Below are positions 24,801 through 37,600 of a DNA stretch of 64,000 nt, in pieces; position 1 is the first letter of the stretch, and each line of letters begins with the position of its first letter. The stretch covers positions 7,378,066 to 7,442,065 of the forward strand of contig NC_049985.1 in the NCBI RefSeq assembly GCF_000003815.2, in the 5' to 3' direction. The DNA comes from Branchiostoma floridae (Eukaryota; Chordata; Leptocardii; Amphioxiformes; Branchiostomatidae). The notes below the pieces were generated by a model that had not been told where the DNA came from, did no database searches, and saw only the letters and a list, made by a program, of their open reading frames with translations. The position numbers and the translations under genes were made by a program.

Positions 24801-27800
24801 AATAGAATCATTCTGATGTCCTCATCTCATCTGCTACTATTAAGTCTACTGAAACTGTTAACAGGCAGAACAAACAACTGTCAAACTTCTTTTCTTCAGG
24901 AAATTGTTGAACGGAATCATTTTGTGTACTTGACAAGATCTGAAGAAATGCAATTAAAGGCGTCTTATCTGACTGTAGACTAAGTATTTTCTGGAGTACA
25001 ATTGAGCAGCATAAAATGGTTCCTAGTAGAACAGTATAAACGCAGTCCTGAGATACTATAAGTCACAGGGTTATCAAGTTCTCTGTTTTTGCCATCACCG
25101 TGAATGTATCACTGTAATGATCTCAGTCTGTTTTGAGTCACATTGCTACAGAAACTAAGTAAGTTCAACCACAAACTCAAAGATAATACAAACACTTGAT
25201 TTTCATCATGTTACAATCTCTATAAGCAGATAAATTTGGCAGTATACACACCTTCTCCATCTGCTTGGTAGGCCTCATCGGCTGAATTCAGGGCAGTCCT
25301 GAAAAGAGGAGAGTACTGTAAGTCTTAAAACCCTTGCAGTGGTTTTATATTTGCAGTTCTGGTGGTGACCACCGCTGCAAATTGATGACACCAGGACTAT
25401 GTCTTTCTAAGGTTTTAATATGAATACTGCACTACTGAAGAGTTTCCAGGAACTTAAATCACTACAAAAACCCACCTTTCCCTCCCACCACATAATACCA
25501 CCGCAAAAGAAGTTTTATACAACAATTCTATACAAAAGTTACTCAAGTAACTGGATAGGTTTTATAAACAGTCAGGCGTTTCTGTACAACTATTAGTATT
25601 ACTGAACATGCTTGAACACCAAGCAAGCCAACTGATATTATATCAAATTACATGTACTTACAAACCAAGGGATAAGACAAGCAGTACAATTCTTTACCTG
25701 GCATTTTTCTTCTTCTTTTTCTTCCCAGGCTGGGGGCGTGGGGGTCTGGCCTTCTCACCTCCCTCCCCTTCCCCTTCTGCACTACCTTCCCCTTCCCCCT
25801 CTGGAACAACATGGACATGTCCATTCAAAGTCTTGTACTTACATACACTATATGACAGTATGGTTATCCGGTTGGTCTAAACCAATGCCAACATATAAAT
25901 GCCACATACTGCAATTCTTTATAGTTTTTTAAGGTTTGCAGTGGCTACTTCATGTGAACTGAAAACACTTTAAAAGGCATTTACAGCATCCAATTTTTTT
26001 GCAAATCCTCTGGGTCGGAGCCGGTATTATAGTATGGATTCTTTTAGCATTCCTTAGTCACATACATGTACCTTTCTATCATTCAATCATAGCTTTGAAG
26101 GACTCCCTTGGAAATCAGTTTCTCGAAAACTAAAGGGACCACCCTACAAGATTGATAAATAAAAAAAATAAAAAACTTAACCAGACAAAACCTAATCTAA
26201 GACAAGTATATTCATGACCATGTACCAGGTCTGGGCTTGGGTTTCCTACGCTTCTTCCCGGAGGAATCTGGAATCTCATCTATTCCCTCCTCACTCACCG
26301 ACCTCCGCACACGCGGGGACTTTGTAACACCTGAAAGAATGAAACTTGGAGTCAGATATAGTGACTCAATTACCTTCATTGCTACGATAATACATGCAGT
26401 TGAACATACGGTTGAATAAGACACCATCAGAATGTCAATATCATAAATGACGGCAAACATTTTATATAAATATCTCATACAGGTATCTAGCCAGGAAAGC
26501 TTCTCCATGTACTTGTATTTGATGCACTGAAAGAAAAATTAATTCTGTCGGATCTGACTATTCCCAAGACACACACATTTAGCATATCACAACATGGCCC
26601 AAACATGTAGTGAAAGTCTTTTGTTCACATTTGCACTTCTACCCAAACACAAACATGTGTACTTTGAAGGCAACACACGTGCATTACTATGGTCTGTAAA
26701 AGCAAGTTTACTAGTAAATAGTGATACCAGGGGACCCAAGACTGACCCTTGTGGTACCCCTGGTTGTAAAGAAGTTCAACACAGAATGACTGACATAAAT
26801 ACATGATTCACTCATGAAAAAGTCTTCATGGCTTATGATATGTTTGTTTATGAAAATGTGCATGTGACACATTTCTGATTTGTGAAAATGTGCATGTAGC
26901 TTACACTTAATCTGGGCCTTCCTGGCAGTACGAGGGGAGGGAGTGACTCCACTACTCTCACTGGTTTGTGTGAGGAAGGTGGTAACACCTTTAGGTACAC
27001 AGGAGAGAGTGACAGCAAGGAGAAAGTCAAGAAGGAAAAAAACACACACACAGAAAACAGTGTAGGATGGACAGGACAGGAAGGACTTTTTTGAAATTTA
27101 CCTGTGCCAAAAAAAAACCTGGAATTTTCTGACAGATGCTAAATTATAACAGTTACTACAGTCAGCATTCTACCAACTTTACAAACTTTTTTGTATTAAA
27201 GTATACATACGACACTGTTATGCACATAAACCCAACAGAAAACAAAATATCTGAAACATGCTCAAACCTTCTCTCTGCTGAAGTAGCCTTCTGACACTAA
27301 ATCATAAATGAGTATTGGTTTAACAGCAAAGAGATGGCTACATGTACATGCTTTCACAGTCTAATTTGTGATCCTTTTTAAACATGCTTTAAGAGTGTTG
27401 TATTACACAGAGAGGTCATATGCAGTCAACATGCCCGTCTTGTTTACAGAACTGACCCTGGCGAGAAACGTTACGCTTCGTTTTAGGAGAGGCTGCAGGA
27501 TTTCTGGTGTTCTCCCCTCGTCTGCCTAAACCGTTGCCAATAATGGATGGAGCATGGTTATGAGAAGGGGGAGGGGAAGCAGAGGTTGAAAGAGGGAAAA
27601 TTAATGATGACCCAGATGTAAAAACAAAGATGAAAGGGATATCTTAAAGCTACATTACAAAACGATCATCAATATGAAATCATGTGCAAGCATGTCTAAT
27701 CCTCGCACCACAGGAATAGTAGACAATAAACTGGAGTATAAAATCACATTCAAAATTCTTACAAAGTAGCAATATAACCTGTAACAACTTATCACAAATA

Positions 27801-30800
27801 TACAAGTGGTATACATATATAGCAGGCTGGCTAGAGGAAGGATATGCAGGTATCAAAAAGACATAGCCTGGAATCCATCCTAATCTCCAAGCAGATCCTA
27901 TGGTGCCTTAAGATAGTATCATAGGCTAGTTTTGTTCGCTGACCGAAGGTGGCTAATAAAGGACACTCCTTGGCTGGCTTCACTCCTCAGCCAGCTGATT
28001 AAATCTCACTTATAGCAGTCCGCCCAATATCCGCTGGCTACAGCCCCAGACAGCAGAGTTTGCGTTAAACAGACTAGATGGATTCCAGGCTACCAAAGGC
28101 ATGCAGTGGCTAGCAGGAGAAGACGGAAAGGTGCCGGGAAGAGTACCTCTGTGGTGCCGCCGCCTTTGCCGAGGAGAGACCGCCACCTTGTCTTTCCCCT
28201 CCTCATCATCCAAAGCTTTGTGCAAGCGTGAGGAAGGGTGGAAGAAGAGAGGCAGAAACGGAGGACAAGTGAAGAAACCCACAGTGAGTGAATATCAAAC
28301 ATTTGGTGGAAAGAAAAGGGTGCAATTACAGCAAATTTACTACAAACAGCATCAGTTCAGATGGTCATAGAACAAAATGACTGAGTTGAAAGATTCAAGC
28401 AAGCTGTCTAACAGCAACATGCGCATAGATAGTAGTAATACACAAATATAACACTGGTTGACAGCATGTTTGCATTGTTTTCCCTCATCAAGTCTCTGAG
28501 ATGTTTCTGACTAGTACTTAGGAAGAAATTTTCTCAAGTCAGCTCTTCAGGAGAAGCTATTTCAGTCCTATCCAATTTGTAAGTTGTAATCTTCAAGTAG
28601 CCTTCAATCCTTGTTGCAGGTTTTTCTTAATCTTTCTCTAACATGCTGTGGTGCCACAGATCTAAAGAGATCCCAGTTCAGTGCCTTATCACTGTTTCAA
28701 AGCTACCAATTGGTCTTGCATCAAGAAAGTATTGATGGGCACAAGTCTCATTGAAAAAAATCAAACTACATAATTCTGTGTGAAACTGCTAACATGCATG
28801 CATGACAAGCACAATACTGTTAGCTTTTTTCAAACTACTAAAAAAATTTAAGATATTAAAAGGAGTTGGACAGAAAAAAAGCAACCTGAATGTACAAGCA
28901 GTGCTACATTTGTACATGTACCTGTACTACACAGCCATTGACTACATTGTATCGTAAACATGCAAAAAGTACAAGACCTTAGCAATAAAACTTCCTATTT
29001 GTTACTACAACTAAGAAATTTAAATAACCTGTACTACAGCAGGATTGGACAAAGGAATGGGTCAGTACACTACATATATGTTTGTGGTCAGTACACTACT
29101 AGTACATGTATGTTTGTGGGTTAAGTTCTGTGGTCAGCTCTGTGGATAGATGTTAGTAAGTACAATGGAGGCAGGGATATTATCGTTATTGCCTTCACCT
29201 TTGCTTTGTCTCTTGCTCTTTTCTGACAGGTCAGTACCAGCACCTGCAAGGAAACTTACAGCTTCAGTGCACCATAAAGCATTGTGTTAGCCTTTTTCAA
29301 ATCATGTCATTGCTGTGTTGGCTGCCATGTTGGTGCATGCGTCCCTATTTGTATTATCATAACTCAAGCATTTCAAAACTAGCTCTCCTTATTTTCTACA
29401 ACACTATTGAGAGTTTGAGAAGTGAATGCTTGAAAACTTCTAAATAAAACAAAATTAATGCTGTGTACTCTTGGGCTACGACCAGTTCTATTTGAAAGAG
29501 CATTTTAGAAGCTCTAAAATGCTCTTTTCTCACTGAAGGGCCGTAGGTACATGTGGATTAAGCCTAGAATAAAAGGAAATGGTTGTGGGACAATTCTACA
29601 TGTGTGACTCTTTCCTGCCATGCTTACTGTTTGAGCTGAAGCAGTCACACACAGACATAGTAACAAGTATATACTGTATATACAAACACACACACACAAA
29701 CACACATTGCCTTACAGACCAATCCAATAGCCCCTCCCACCCATGTTAAAAACTTAGTAACAATTCTAAAATCAATCTTGAAGCACCTGCAGCCACTCTC
29801 TCATTAGTCAAACTACTAATTGCCGTTCTATCAGTATCTTTGGTTGAATTTTTGCTAATTTGAGAGTCAGAGCTGGCCTATTACCTTCCTCCTCCACATT
29901 TCTGGATTGTCTCTTCTTCCTCTGCCTGGCCTTTCTCTCCTGTCGGTCCTGTTGTGGCTCCCAGACGTTGTCCACGCTGCCGTTAGCTGACGCTCCATCC
30001 TCCACCCCGTCTACCCCGCCCCGAGACGCCAACGCAGAGGACGACAGCTGGGAATCACTCCCGGTAATTCCTGGGGAAAACAAATAAGGAAGTTATAGAA
30101 AGATTAGAAAATGGGAAACACATCTGAAATACCGATTTAGTCATCATTGGTCAAGAAAGAAATATGATATCTATAAAATGTAATTTCAGACTATTAAAGA
30201 GTACTATATTTTAGAAAAAGTAAAAGAATTAAAAAAAATATTAGATACCTGCAGACAATCTTTTCTTTTTCTTGGTGGTGGTTGCCAAGAGATCTGCATG
30301 AATGAAAAAAAGGAGATATGTGAAATGAAAATAGAAAAGTAAATATTATAAGTAAGCCTACAGGTGCAATGTGAAATCAAATGAAGAACTTGAAGAACGT
30401 AACAAGTTTTCCAACATACATGTATAGAAATAGGTGCATCAAAATAGATGAGAGAAAAAAAAATCATACATTGATTAAATCTAAGCATCAACCAATCAAA
30501 TGGACAAATTACTAGTACAGTATGTTGTACAATTATTTAGGTAGGTTAGCTTACCTGGTCCATCGGTGATTGTGCTATCCAATGCAAAAGAATAAGGTAC
30601 AAAGGATATTAAAATAAATGTCACGATCATAATATTTAAATATTCAACAAATCTACATTCGGATTACAAGTTAACAATTGACAAAAAATCAACAGGAAGA
30701 CCCTAGGCCCTTCTGCCTAGAGCATAATCAGAAATTTTAATTCCATGTATGATGTAAATTATTTCATTGAAAGCCTCACTTCTTGAACTCAATGTACAGT

Positions 30801-32919
30801 GTTGTTGTGCCTGTGTTGTTGGTGAACTCAACGCAATGCCTACTTGTCACCTGAATTCATCATAAATCGAAGCCTGCCTGCCGAATTTTACATAATAAAT
30901 AAGCACTCTCAGTCTCACATGCATGAATGAATGAGTTTATTGCTCAACAATCGCACAGGGTACAATGTATGGCAACCAATAACAACTAATAGCTATACAG
31001 ACAATAGTACTAAGAGGCTACATACAAAACAATAACAAAACATTATCGATAACAGTACAGTTATGTATAGGTAATCTGGTCTCGCATTTGGAATACATTA
31101 TGAAGAAACTGGCCTACGTAGACGGATATATGAGTTGAACATGAGAGCAATATATTGAAAATATCGTTTTCTGCACCAGTAAGAGAGATGTGTGTTTTGG
31201 TTCTAATATTCTTAAACAATGTTTCTCTCTCTTTACTGTAGGTAGGACATTTCATAACAAAGTGGAATTCATCTTCTATACATGTATTTTCATGACATGT
31301 AGGACACAGTCTCTGAGTGGCTGGTGTGTTACGGTGACGACCTTTTTCGATTTCTAAACAATGTGCACTTATTCTCAGTTTTGTAATGCTGTATCTAAAT
31401 GGTCTATTATGAATTGATTTGAGATATTCTTCCATACCAAAGTGTTTTTTAATTTTCGAATAGGTTTTTAGTTTGTTGGTGCTTTTGAGCTGTTCCCTCC
31501 AGCCAGAAAGAAACGTGTCTTTTAGACGCTCTTTAAATATGTTCCCAAAATGTTTGGCATTAACAGCGGGGTTAAGCCAAACATTTTGGAACCCATGTCG
31601 GCATAAAATGTCCTGAACGTGAGTAGCCCAGTCATGTTCTTTTTCCACTGAAGTGTCGTAAGCCTTTTTAACAATCCTATCATTTGGTAGGGTATGCAAT
31701 CTTAGCCAGTATTTAATCAGATGTGTTTGACTGTCAACGAATAGAGGAAACACTCCTAATTCACCTCTTACGGCAACATTGACAGAGCTTTTTGGTACAT
31801 GAAGTAAAATTTTGCAGACGTTTAAGAGTACGTATTCTAAGTCAGGTATTTCATATGAGATTTTTGGTTGTTCTATTGTTATATTCTGGTTCCTAAACAA
31901 AGTGTCTGACTGGTATATCACGTTCAGTTTGCCATTGTATTTCTTGAATCGAACAAGAATGGGACGAGTATAGATAGGCGAGGCTTCTGATATATTTCCC
32001 TGACGCGAGGCTCTAAGTATATTAACTTCTGATCTCAATGCATGTGACATTGTGAGAACTGTCTGGGCATTGTTATGCAAATCGAACAAGGACTATTTTC
32101 TTTTTCAGGGCCTTTAGGCTTTACCTTTGACATATCACCTAGGATTCCTGTTGACTCACATGCGTTCTGATCTCTGTGAAAGGGCTTGTAGGTAGCCACT
32201 GCCTTCCTGAATCTAGCATATGATATAGCTCTAGCATGTACCCCCCATGCAGCACCCCCCTCCCCTATATCAAGGAGGTTGAAAGAGTCCCTCTTCCAAT
32301 CTCCCATAATTGTCCTTGCCTATATCAAGGAGGTTGAAAGAGGGGGTCCTTGCCTATATCTAACTCTGAGGGAACTTACCTTGGACCGGGAAGGGGAGGC
32401 AGGTTTCTTGGAGGGAGGTCCTATAAAATACGGGACAGAAATATGATTCATATAGACATCAGAGTGCATACAAATCTCCTCTGTGATTCTAAATTTAAAG
32501 ATATCCCTTTTCAGTCACATAATATTTTTCCTAGATCATAGAGATGTCTGTAGCTATGACCAGAGAAACTGCTCGCTTCGATAGAAAACAGGAATGTGGA
32601 AAAAAAACATTCAAATATCTATATACTAGTACCTTTGCTAATAACATTCATGCATATGACTAAACCATAACTGTCGGTCCAATAATCAAAAAACAACAAC
32701 AAAATCACTCATCAAAATATGAACACCCTAATTTTTATACATATTACGTTACATTGATGGTTTTATGAGCTGTAAATTTCTACGTCCTGTCTAGATTTCT
32801 GGTTCAGAACATCGACCCAAGCGACCCGTGTGTAAAATGTCACGTTTCTTTGATAAATCATGTCAACAATCCTTGACACAAATTCACCAAATATTTCAAC
32901 TCACCTGATGGGTGGCCAT
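18842..32919 (-). CDS. TMEM237: Transmembrane protein 237, ciliary transition zone
   Basis: Exons: 32905-32919, 32380-32420, 30555-30574, 30249-30293, 29885-30070, 29199-29243, 28147-28215, 27457-27525, 26905-26988, 26226-26330, 25698-25800, 25252-25298, 24513-24641, 23944-24050, 23355-23557, [missing], 20801-20939, 20101-20222, 18842-18909. Phases agree except between 23355 and 20939, where an exon of length 2 mod 3 must be lost, probably in a gap. The product (over 530 residues) starts MATHQDLPPRNLPPLPG, has a long basic cytoplasmic region with Lys runs, the conserved DFMVADEDI and SQPVGPLFVE blocks, then four membrane segments: LFCHGILAGYSLWHCIVVFL, SLFYLLLAICTVSVF, VYLISIIFSVSIA, AILGWLIVALNP. 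In vertebrates TMEM237 belongs to the transition-zone (MKS/JBTS) module and is mutated in Joubert syndrome. The N-terminal region is longer than in human (408 residues). Exon 3 is only 20 nt. Confidence 0.92.
19097..19160. repeat. Dispersed ACTCAAGTAACTGGATA repeat
   Basis: GCAGTTACTCAAGTAATTGGATATGA-type sequence recurs at 25538-25580 and, as an inverted pair, at 37691-37749. It is a short dispersed repeat of unknown class; these copies lie in TMEM237 and PAN3 introns. Confidence 0.55.
21259..21358. other. Assembly gap (100 N)
   Basis: A run of exactly 100 N, the usual placeholder for a gap of unknown size. It is in the TMEM237 intron where one exon appears to be missing. Confidence 0.99.
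21459..23395 (-). repeat. Minisatellite made of the TMEM237 exon 15 donor edge
   Basis: More than twenty tandem copies, interrupted by a 608-N gap, each carry on the minus strand the end of exon 15 (CTGTCTCTGTGTTTGACAG) followed by its donor (GTAAGGCACAGCC). Long units are about 70 bp and include the sequence for QSLFYLLLAICTVSVFDR; short units of about 39 and 36 bp lack a 31-bp internal piece. The true exon 15 (23355-23557) is the rightmost member, and the array extends into its downstream intron. Confidence 0.95.
22114..22721. other. Assembly gap (608 N) inside the minisatellite
   Basis: An N run of non-round size flanked on both sides by the same repeat, so assembly failed inside the array. 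Open frames spanning it are artefacts. Confidence 0.99.
24600..24925 (-). repeat. Three ~100-bp tandem copies of the TMEM237 exon 13 acceptor edge
   Basis: The 5' part of exon 13 (GATGTCCTCATCTGCTACCA on the plus strand) with its acceptor recurs at about 24713 and 24815, each followed by AACAACTGTCA and a TTTCTTCAG phrase. The first extra copy still encodes VSVDFMVADEDI; the second is more diverged and its acceptor AG has changed (GTTAACAG for GTAAGCAG context on the plus strand). Both extra copies lie in the intron upstream of the real exon. Confidence 0.85.
30920..32050 (-). mobile_element. 3' fragment of a non-LTR retrotransposon (LINE)
   Basis: In TMEM237 intron 2 a minus-strand open frame of over 320 codons ends at 31061. 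It has the zinc-binding C-terminal tail typical of LINE ORF2 proteins (CPTCHENTCIEDEFHFVMKC: Cys-x2-Cys-x10-His-x4-Cys) but no reverse transcriptase core or endonuclease, so it is a 5'-truncated copy. A 3' UTR of about 130 bases follows, ending in a CATT-rich tail (30922-30940). The 5' edge abuts a MITE fragment near 32050. The frame has no internal stop, suggesting a fairly young insertion. Clade (CR1/L2-like by tail) is a guess. Confidence 0.82.
32052..32186. mobile_element. Truncated MITE, same family as 10685-10920
   Basis: It shares TTATGCAAATCGA, GGGCCTTTA, CTTTGACATAT, CCTAGGATTCCT and the full terminal CACATGCGTTCTGATCTCTG + TGAAAGGGCT with the intact element. The left half is absent where the LINE fragment begins. 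Confidence 0.75.
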
Positions 32920-32946
32920 TTTGAATTTCAATGACATCTCGGGAGA

Positions 32947-32956
32947 TCTCGCGAGA
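32947..32956. promoter_or_regulatory. TCTCGCGAGA core promoter element upstream of TMEM237
   Basis: A perfect 10-bp palindrome lies 28 bases upstream of the TMEM237 start codon. In vertebrates this motif marks CpG-island, often bidirectional, promoters and is bound by BANP. Its position fits the TMEM237 promoter; activity toward PAN3, which starts about 1.7 kb away on the other strand, is only inference. Confidence 0.6.
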
Positions 32957-33879
32957 TGTAAGGGTTGAGGACTGCCAGGTAGGGTTTCAATATACTAAAG
33001 ATTTTTATCAATGATCATTTTTCCACTAAAGATAGAGATATGTTTATATCTTATACTTTTGATCTGTAGTTTTGATCAGAATAGAAGGTAATTGTTTCAC
33101 TACACGCTGAAAGAAAAGCGGTCCATACCACTTTGATATCCAAATGTGATACTGATAAACTCTTCAGTACCCTCACAGCAGAGACAAGAAGGTGGTTGTG
33201 GTTTTTAGTTCTCAGGTTGTTGTTGTTGTGGTTCAATTATCAAGAGGGAGGGGACAGTTTTTCGGCCAAGATCTCTTCTCATTATCGCCCAGGACTACGA
33301 TAGAGCCTTCGGGATGACCAGAAGGTCATGTAAGTACTGTAAAACGCTTCCCTTATGGGAAGTTTACTCGAACGATGTAACTGAACTGGAGCACTTTTTG
33401 TTCACATTTTGGGGAGGGGGGCACGTACCGATTTTTCTTAGAAACTCGACAATCGTCAGCCTTGTTGATGGATCAAGTTTGTATTTGACCATGGCGATGT
33501 AAGATCGGGTTAGCGAGTCTAGTCTGAGTTTGTCGTGAGGAAAATAAACTGTTCTATTAGCGTTTTACAGAAACGATTTCTGATAAAGAACACAGTATTT
33601 AAACAGTTTAAAATGAATTTTAGATACGTTGTGGCCCTCGTGATTTAAATTTGTAGACATTTTGTGATATCAATACTGTATATATATATAATTATTGTCG
33701 CACTAGAATGTACTAATGTACTAGAAGAAGAAGAAGATTTCAGTATATTATAACACTTCATTATCAACAGGATGTTTAAAATTAACTTTTGATGTTCCAG
33801 GTTTGTCTCATAATTTCATGAGTACGTCTAGCTAGTTACTAGTACTATACAGTTGATTTCAAATTCAGGAACATTTGCC

Positions 33880-33960
33880 ATGCTTGTTAGGGGATTCAAA
33901 CCCAGGACCTCTTGGTTCTGGGCCAAACACCCTAACAGTATGCAACATGATGCCACCTGC
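33880..33960 (-). repeat. tRNA-like SINE head fragment
   Basis: On the minus strand TGGCATCATGTTGCATACTG is followed by a GGTTTGAATCCCC box B. It matches tRNA-derived SINE heads seen elsewhere in the window but lacks the downstream body. Confidence 0.5.
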
Positions 33961-34601
33961 TAATAGTCCACTTCACAGTTTAGACTATGCATACACAAGG
34001 TCAAAGGTCAATGAACTTGCAAACAGTTCTTGTCTAGACCATGGTTCATTAATGTCCAGACATGAACGTCTTTTGTTTATGTCGCAGGGGCCTTCAACTT
34101 TGACATATTACTGTAAATGCAGAAATTTTCGCAGTGGTTTTATGTTCACAGTTTTCACATTGCCAATTCACTGTGAACTTAAAACCACCGTGATTGATGG
34201 CGTGAACATTTTTCTGTGGCAGTAAGAGACTACAGTGCATGGTGCTACCGTGAACTTAACACCACCACGACCAGTCCTTTTCCTGCAGCTACGAAATTAA
34301 ATCCCCGCAAACTTAAATGCATTTACAGTACCTATCATGTTACCCATGCATCATACTCTGCATGCATTTAGTTTAAACCAGGAAATAGCCTATTTCTTCA
34401 GTGACAAGCTTTTACCACTTCAACACAGTATTTGACTATGAGTTAAGTTTCAAATTCAGAGTACCTTTCATAATAGAACACCAAATTTTAATAATAATGA
34501 TCGGGATGTTACATGGTTTTAGAACTGTTGATGTTGACATTTTCGTTATTGTTTTTGGCAGAACTTTTTAACGTGTACGCAACGCTCCCCCAGACGCCTC
34601 T

Positions 34602-37600
34602 ATGTATCGCAGTGACAGCGGTGGTGGAGGGGACGTCCCCCATACCATGGACAACCATATGGTCAGTAACTTATATCTACAATTTAGTGTAGGGGCTGCA
34701 TTCTTTTTGCCGTAGAGGATTATCAGCTGTTTAATTCAGTGTAATCCTTGTTTAGATCTTTCTAGATTGACATAGATTGTGATCAGCATATATAAACGTA
34801 ATTGGCACCTGACTTTAACGTAAAGAATAGCCAAATGCCTTCCTGAATTTAGCATTATGTGTTCTTGAGAACCCTCATGGAGCTCCCCTATAGTAGTATA
34901 GTACATTAAACTAATTTAGTGACATAAGGTCATGGTGGTCTAATAGTTAATAACAGTTCTAGTCTAGTTGTTTGTTCCAAATTTATTGATTTGTTGACAA
35001 TGTTGATATGTAATTCCTTACCATGTCTTTCTGACTGATACTTGGGTGTTCTGCAGAATTCCAACAGCAGTCCGAACGTTAACGGAGCTGTACAGAACGC
35101 CAGGCCATTCTTTCCTGCAGAAGGACAAGGTGAGGACTTGGCTTGCTTCAACATTACACTTGTTAGCCTTAAAGTTTAAAGTTTAAAGTGCCTCGAGGCA
35201 GTTTGAGTACAGGAGCTAATGTTGTCTTGTAGGAGTGAGAAGGCCACTAGTTTGCTAACATATTAAGAACCATTGAATCCAAAGCCTGATTTTGTTATTT
35301 CTACAAAATTGCTGATTGTTTAATTTTCCTGCTGCAATCTTGAAAATCCTTCCACAAATTGCGGACAGCAGATGGATAATTCAAACAGTGTATATGTAGG
35401 TCATCCGGCACTCTAGTATAGAGTGTAACATTTCCTGACTTTGTTTATATCTCCACAGCTCCTCCTCAGGAAGCACCAGCTGTGCTCAACAACTTCTCCT
35501 CTCTCTCAATCTCTTCAAACAAAGGTGGCAAGGTAATGGAACATTCAAGTTTCAACCCTATGTCATAGGAACAGCTAGTGTTATTTTCCATATGGTCTTT
35601 CAAATGTTCTTCCCTACATGAAACAAAAGACATGTGGCAGTTTGTGTGTCGTTATCACGCATTTTCCATATGCAATGCAAGCAGTGTTTCCGCCAGAGGG
35701 GCGTCCACCCGTCCATTGACGGTCTCATTTCGTTTTGGACGGCTTGAACGCAAACAGAGGCCGTCCTCATAAAAAAAATGCGACCCACATTTTGCCGAGA
35801 AATCTGTACAAAGTCGATAACGTTAAATGTAAACCGCAGTTTTGTGTTTTGTATTGAAGCAAGACGCTTGGGGACGCCGTCCACAGTCAGAAAGCCGCTT
35901 ACTGTTTGTTTTGCTATTGTTATGATTGTTGACAAATGTGTGTCGGCGCCCTTTCGCATACGATAATCTCATTAAAACCCGTTTTTCAAGGTCTCAGTTA
36001 TGCGAATTTTCCCTGCCACATTTCGAAAACTTGGCGGTAGGTCGATCTCGCTATTACACTACAAACTAATAGTTGTTATTGGGAGAAATAACTTAATAAG
36101 AAAACACACTAACTTTGTCTAGATATTAAAAACTTTTAGTCTCTGTTTTCATCATGAATCATCGTAAACAAAACAAAACACGATGATCAGAAACATGTGC
36201 CCACCGGGTGCTTGGCACGGGAAATCCAAGACCTCTTTCAAGTTCGTTATCGGCAACACAGCGGAAAAATAAAGTGTTCACATAAGAGGTGATGGACGTA
36301 AAAAACATCAAGTATAACTTTGGTTCCTTTTAATATGAGTTTTGAGCCCGCAAAATCTCCGAAAACGGCAGAAATTTTCGGGATAAATACGCATCAAAAA
36401 TGGCGGTCGGTAGTTGTTGTGTATCCTAGCCAATCACAGCGCTACTTTCCCGTGACGTCGCTAGCTTTCCCAAATCTCGCGAGAAGTCACCACGTGAGAT
36501 TGCGGGATTTCGGCCGCCATTACGCTCACTGTCGCCGATAGACGATGTTTTTCGTCATTTCTGAACGCAAATTTCTCGATCTATGGAAGGTTTTAGATGA
36601 TTTATAAGTATACTACAACATAAAAGAGAATATATACAAATGCTATTTCTTTTTTGAAAGCCCAAGAACCGTTTCTAGAACTTTTTAAAAGTCGTAGTAC
36701 CCGTTCGGTGCGGCATACCGGTACGCGGCACAGATCATAACACTTCGGCACTGAACTTAATCGGACGTTAGTTGTTTTGTTTTTTCTTGCGACAGTTAAC
36801 CATTAACATTAATTTTCGCGATTTTACAATTAAATTTAATTTTCGCGGTTTTGCAATTAAATTTAATTTTCGTGGTTTTCGCGCCCCAAGGTGGACGGCC
36901 TCTCAGCTGAGGTCTGGCGGAAACACTGAATGCAAGAGTGACAGAAAGTAAAGTTCATAGTTGCCAGCCTTATGCCAAACATGCAAGAAACTCATACTAG
37001 CTTTTGTAAGAGGACAACTACTGAATAGATTCTTGCAGATTCAGCTAAACGGGTGTATGTTCTTTGGGTGTTCTTTGGGAGACCAACAGACAGTCATAAC
37101 AAGATGCTGTTCTTCAAACCCTTGTGATCTCTAAGAACTCCTGGTTCAGTTCGTCTGGATGTAATGTCCTCAGTTGGTGTATCCAGTAGGATTCCCGGTG
37201 TAAGTGGCATTGTCTTGTGGAGTCTTCATTTCCCGTGTAGCGAAGTTTTTTTATGCCAACGACTTCAAGGTCTGCAATGCTGAGGTTGAAGTGGGCTGAG
37301 AAAAGGGTGTCCTTCTTTGCGTTGATGGATGAGCGGTGGGGTACAAGGAGTGTGTAATCTGTATTAATCTCTCTGTTCCAGATTAAGGGAGTGGACGCTC
37401 ATGAGTTCATCCCTGGGAACAGGATGTCCGCTGCCAGCTCAGTGCCGTCGATGACAGGGCTGGGTGTGAGCATGTCTAGCCCCTCGCTGTCCACCATGCT
37501 GTTCACTGCACAGCCACACACGCCTGCTGCAGCTGGAGCAGCAGTGCCCTCTGGTGAGTAACATTGGTACTGCAGTGTCACATGTGCCAGAGAGGCTGAC

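Noticed and set aside
32035-32307. 90-codon minus-strand frame upstream of the LINE frame
   Set aside because: It runs through a truncated MITE; not the LINE's own coding sequence.
35600-35959. 119-codon minus-strand frame as a hAT transposase
   Set aside because: It crosses the transposon boundary and shows no transposase motif.
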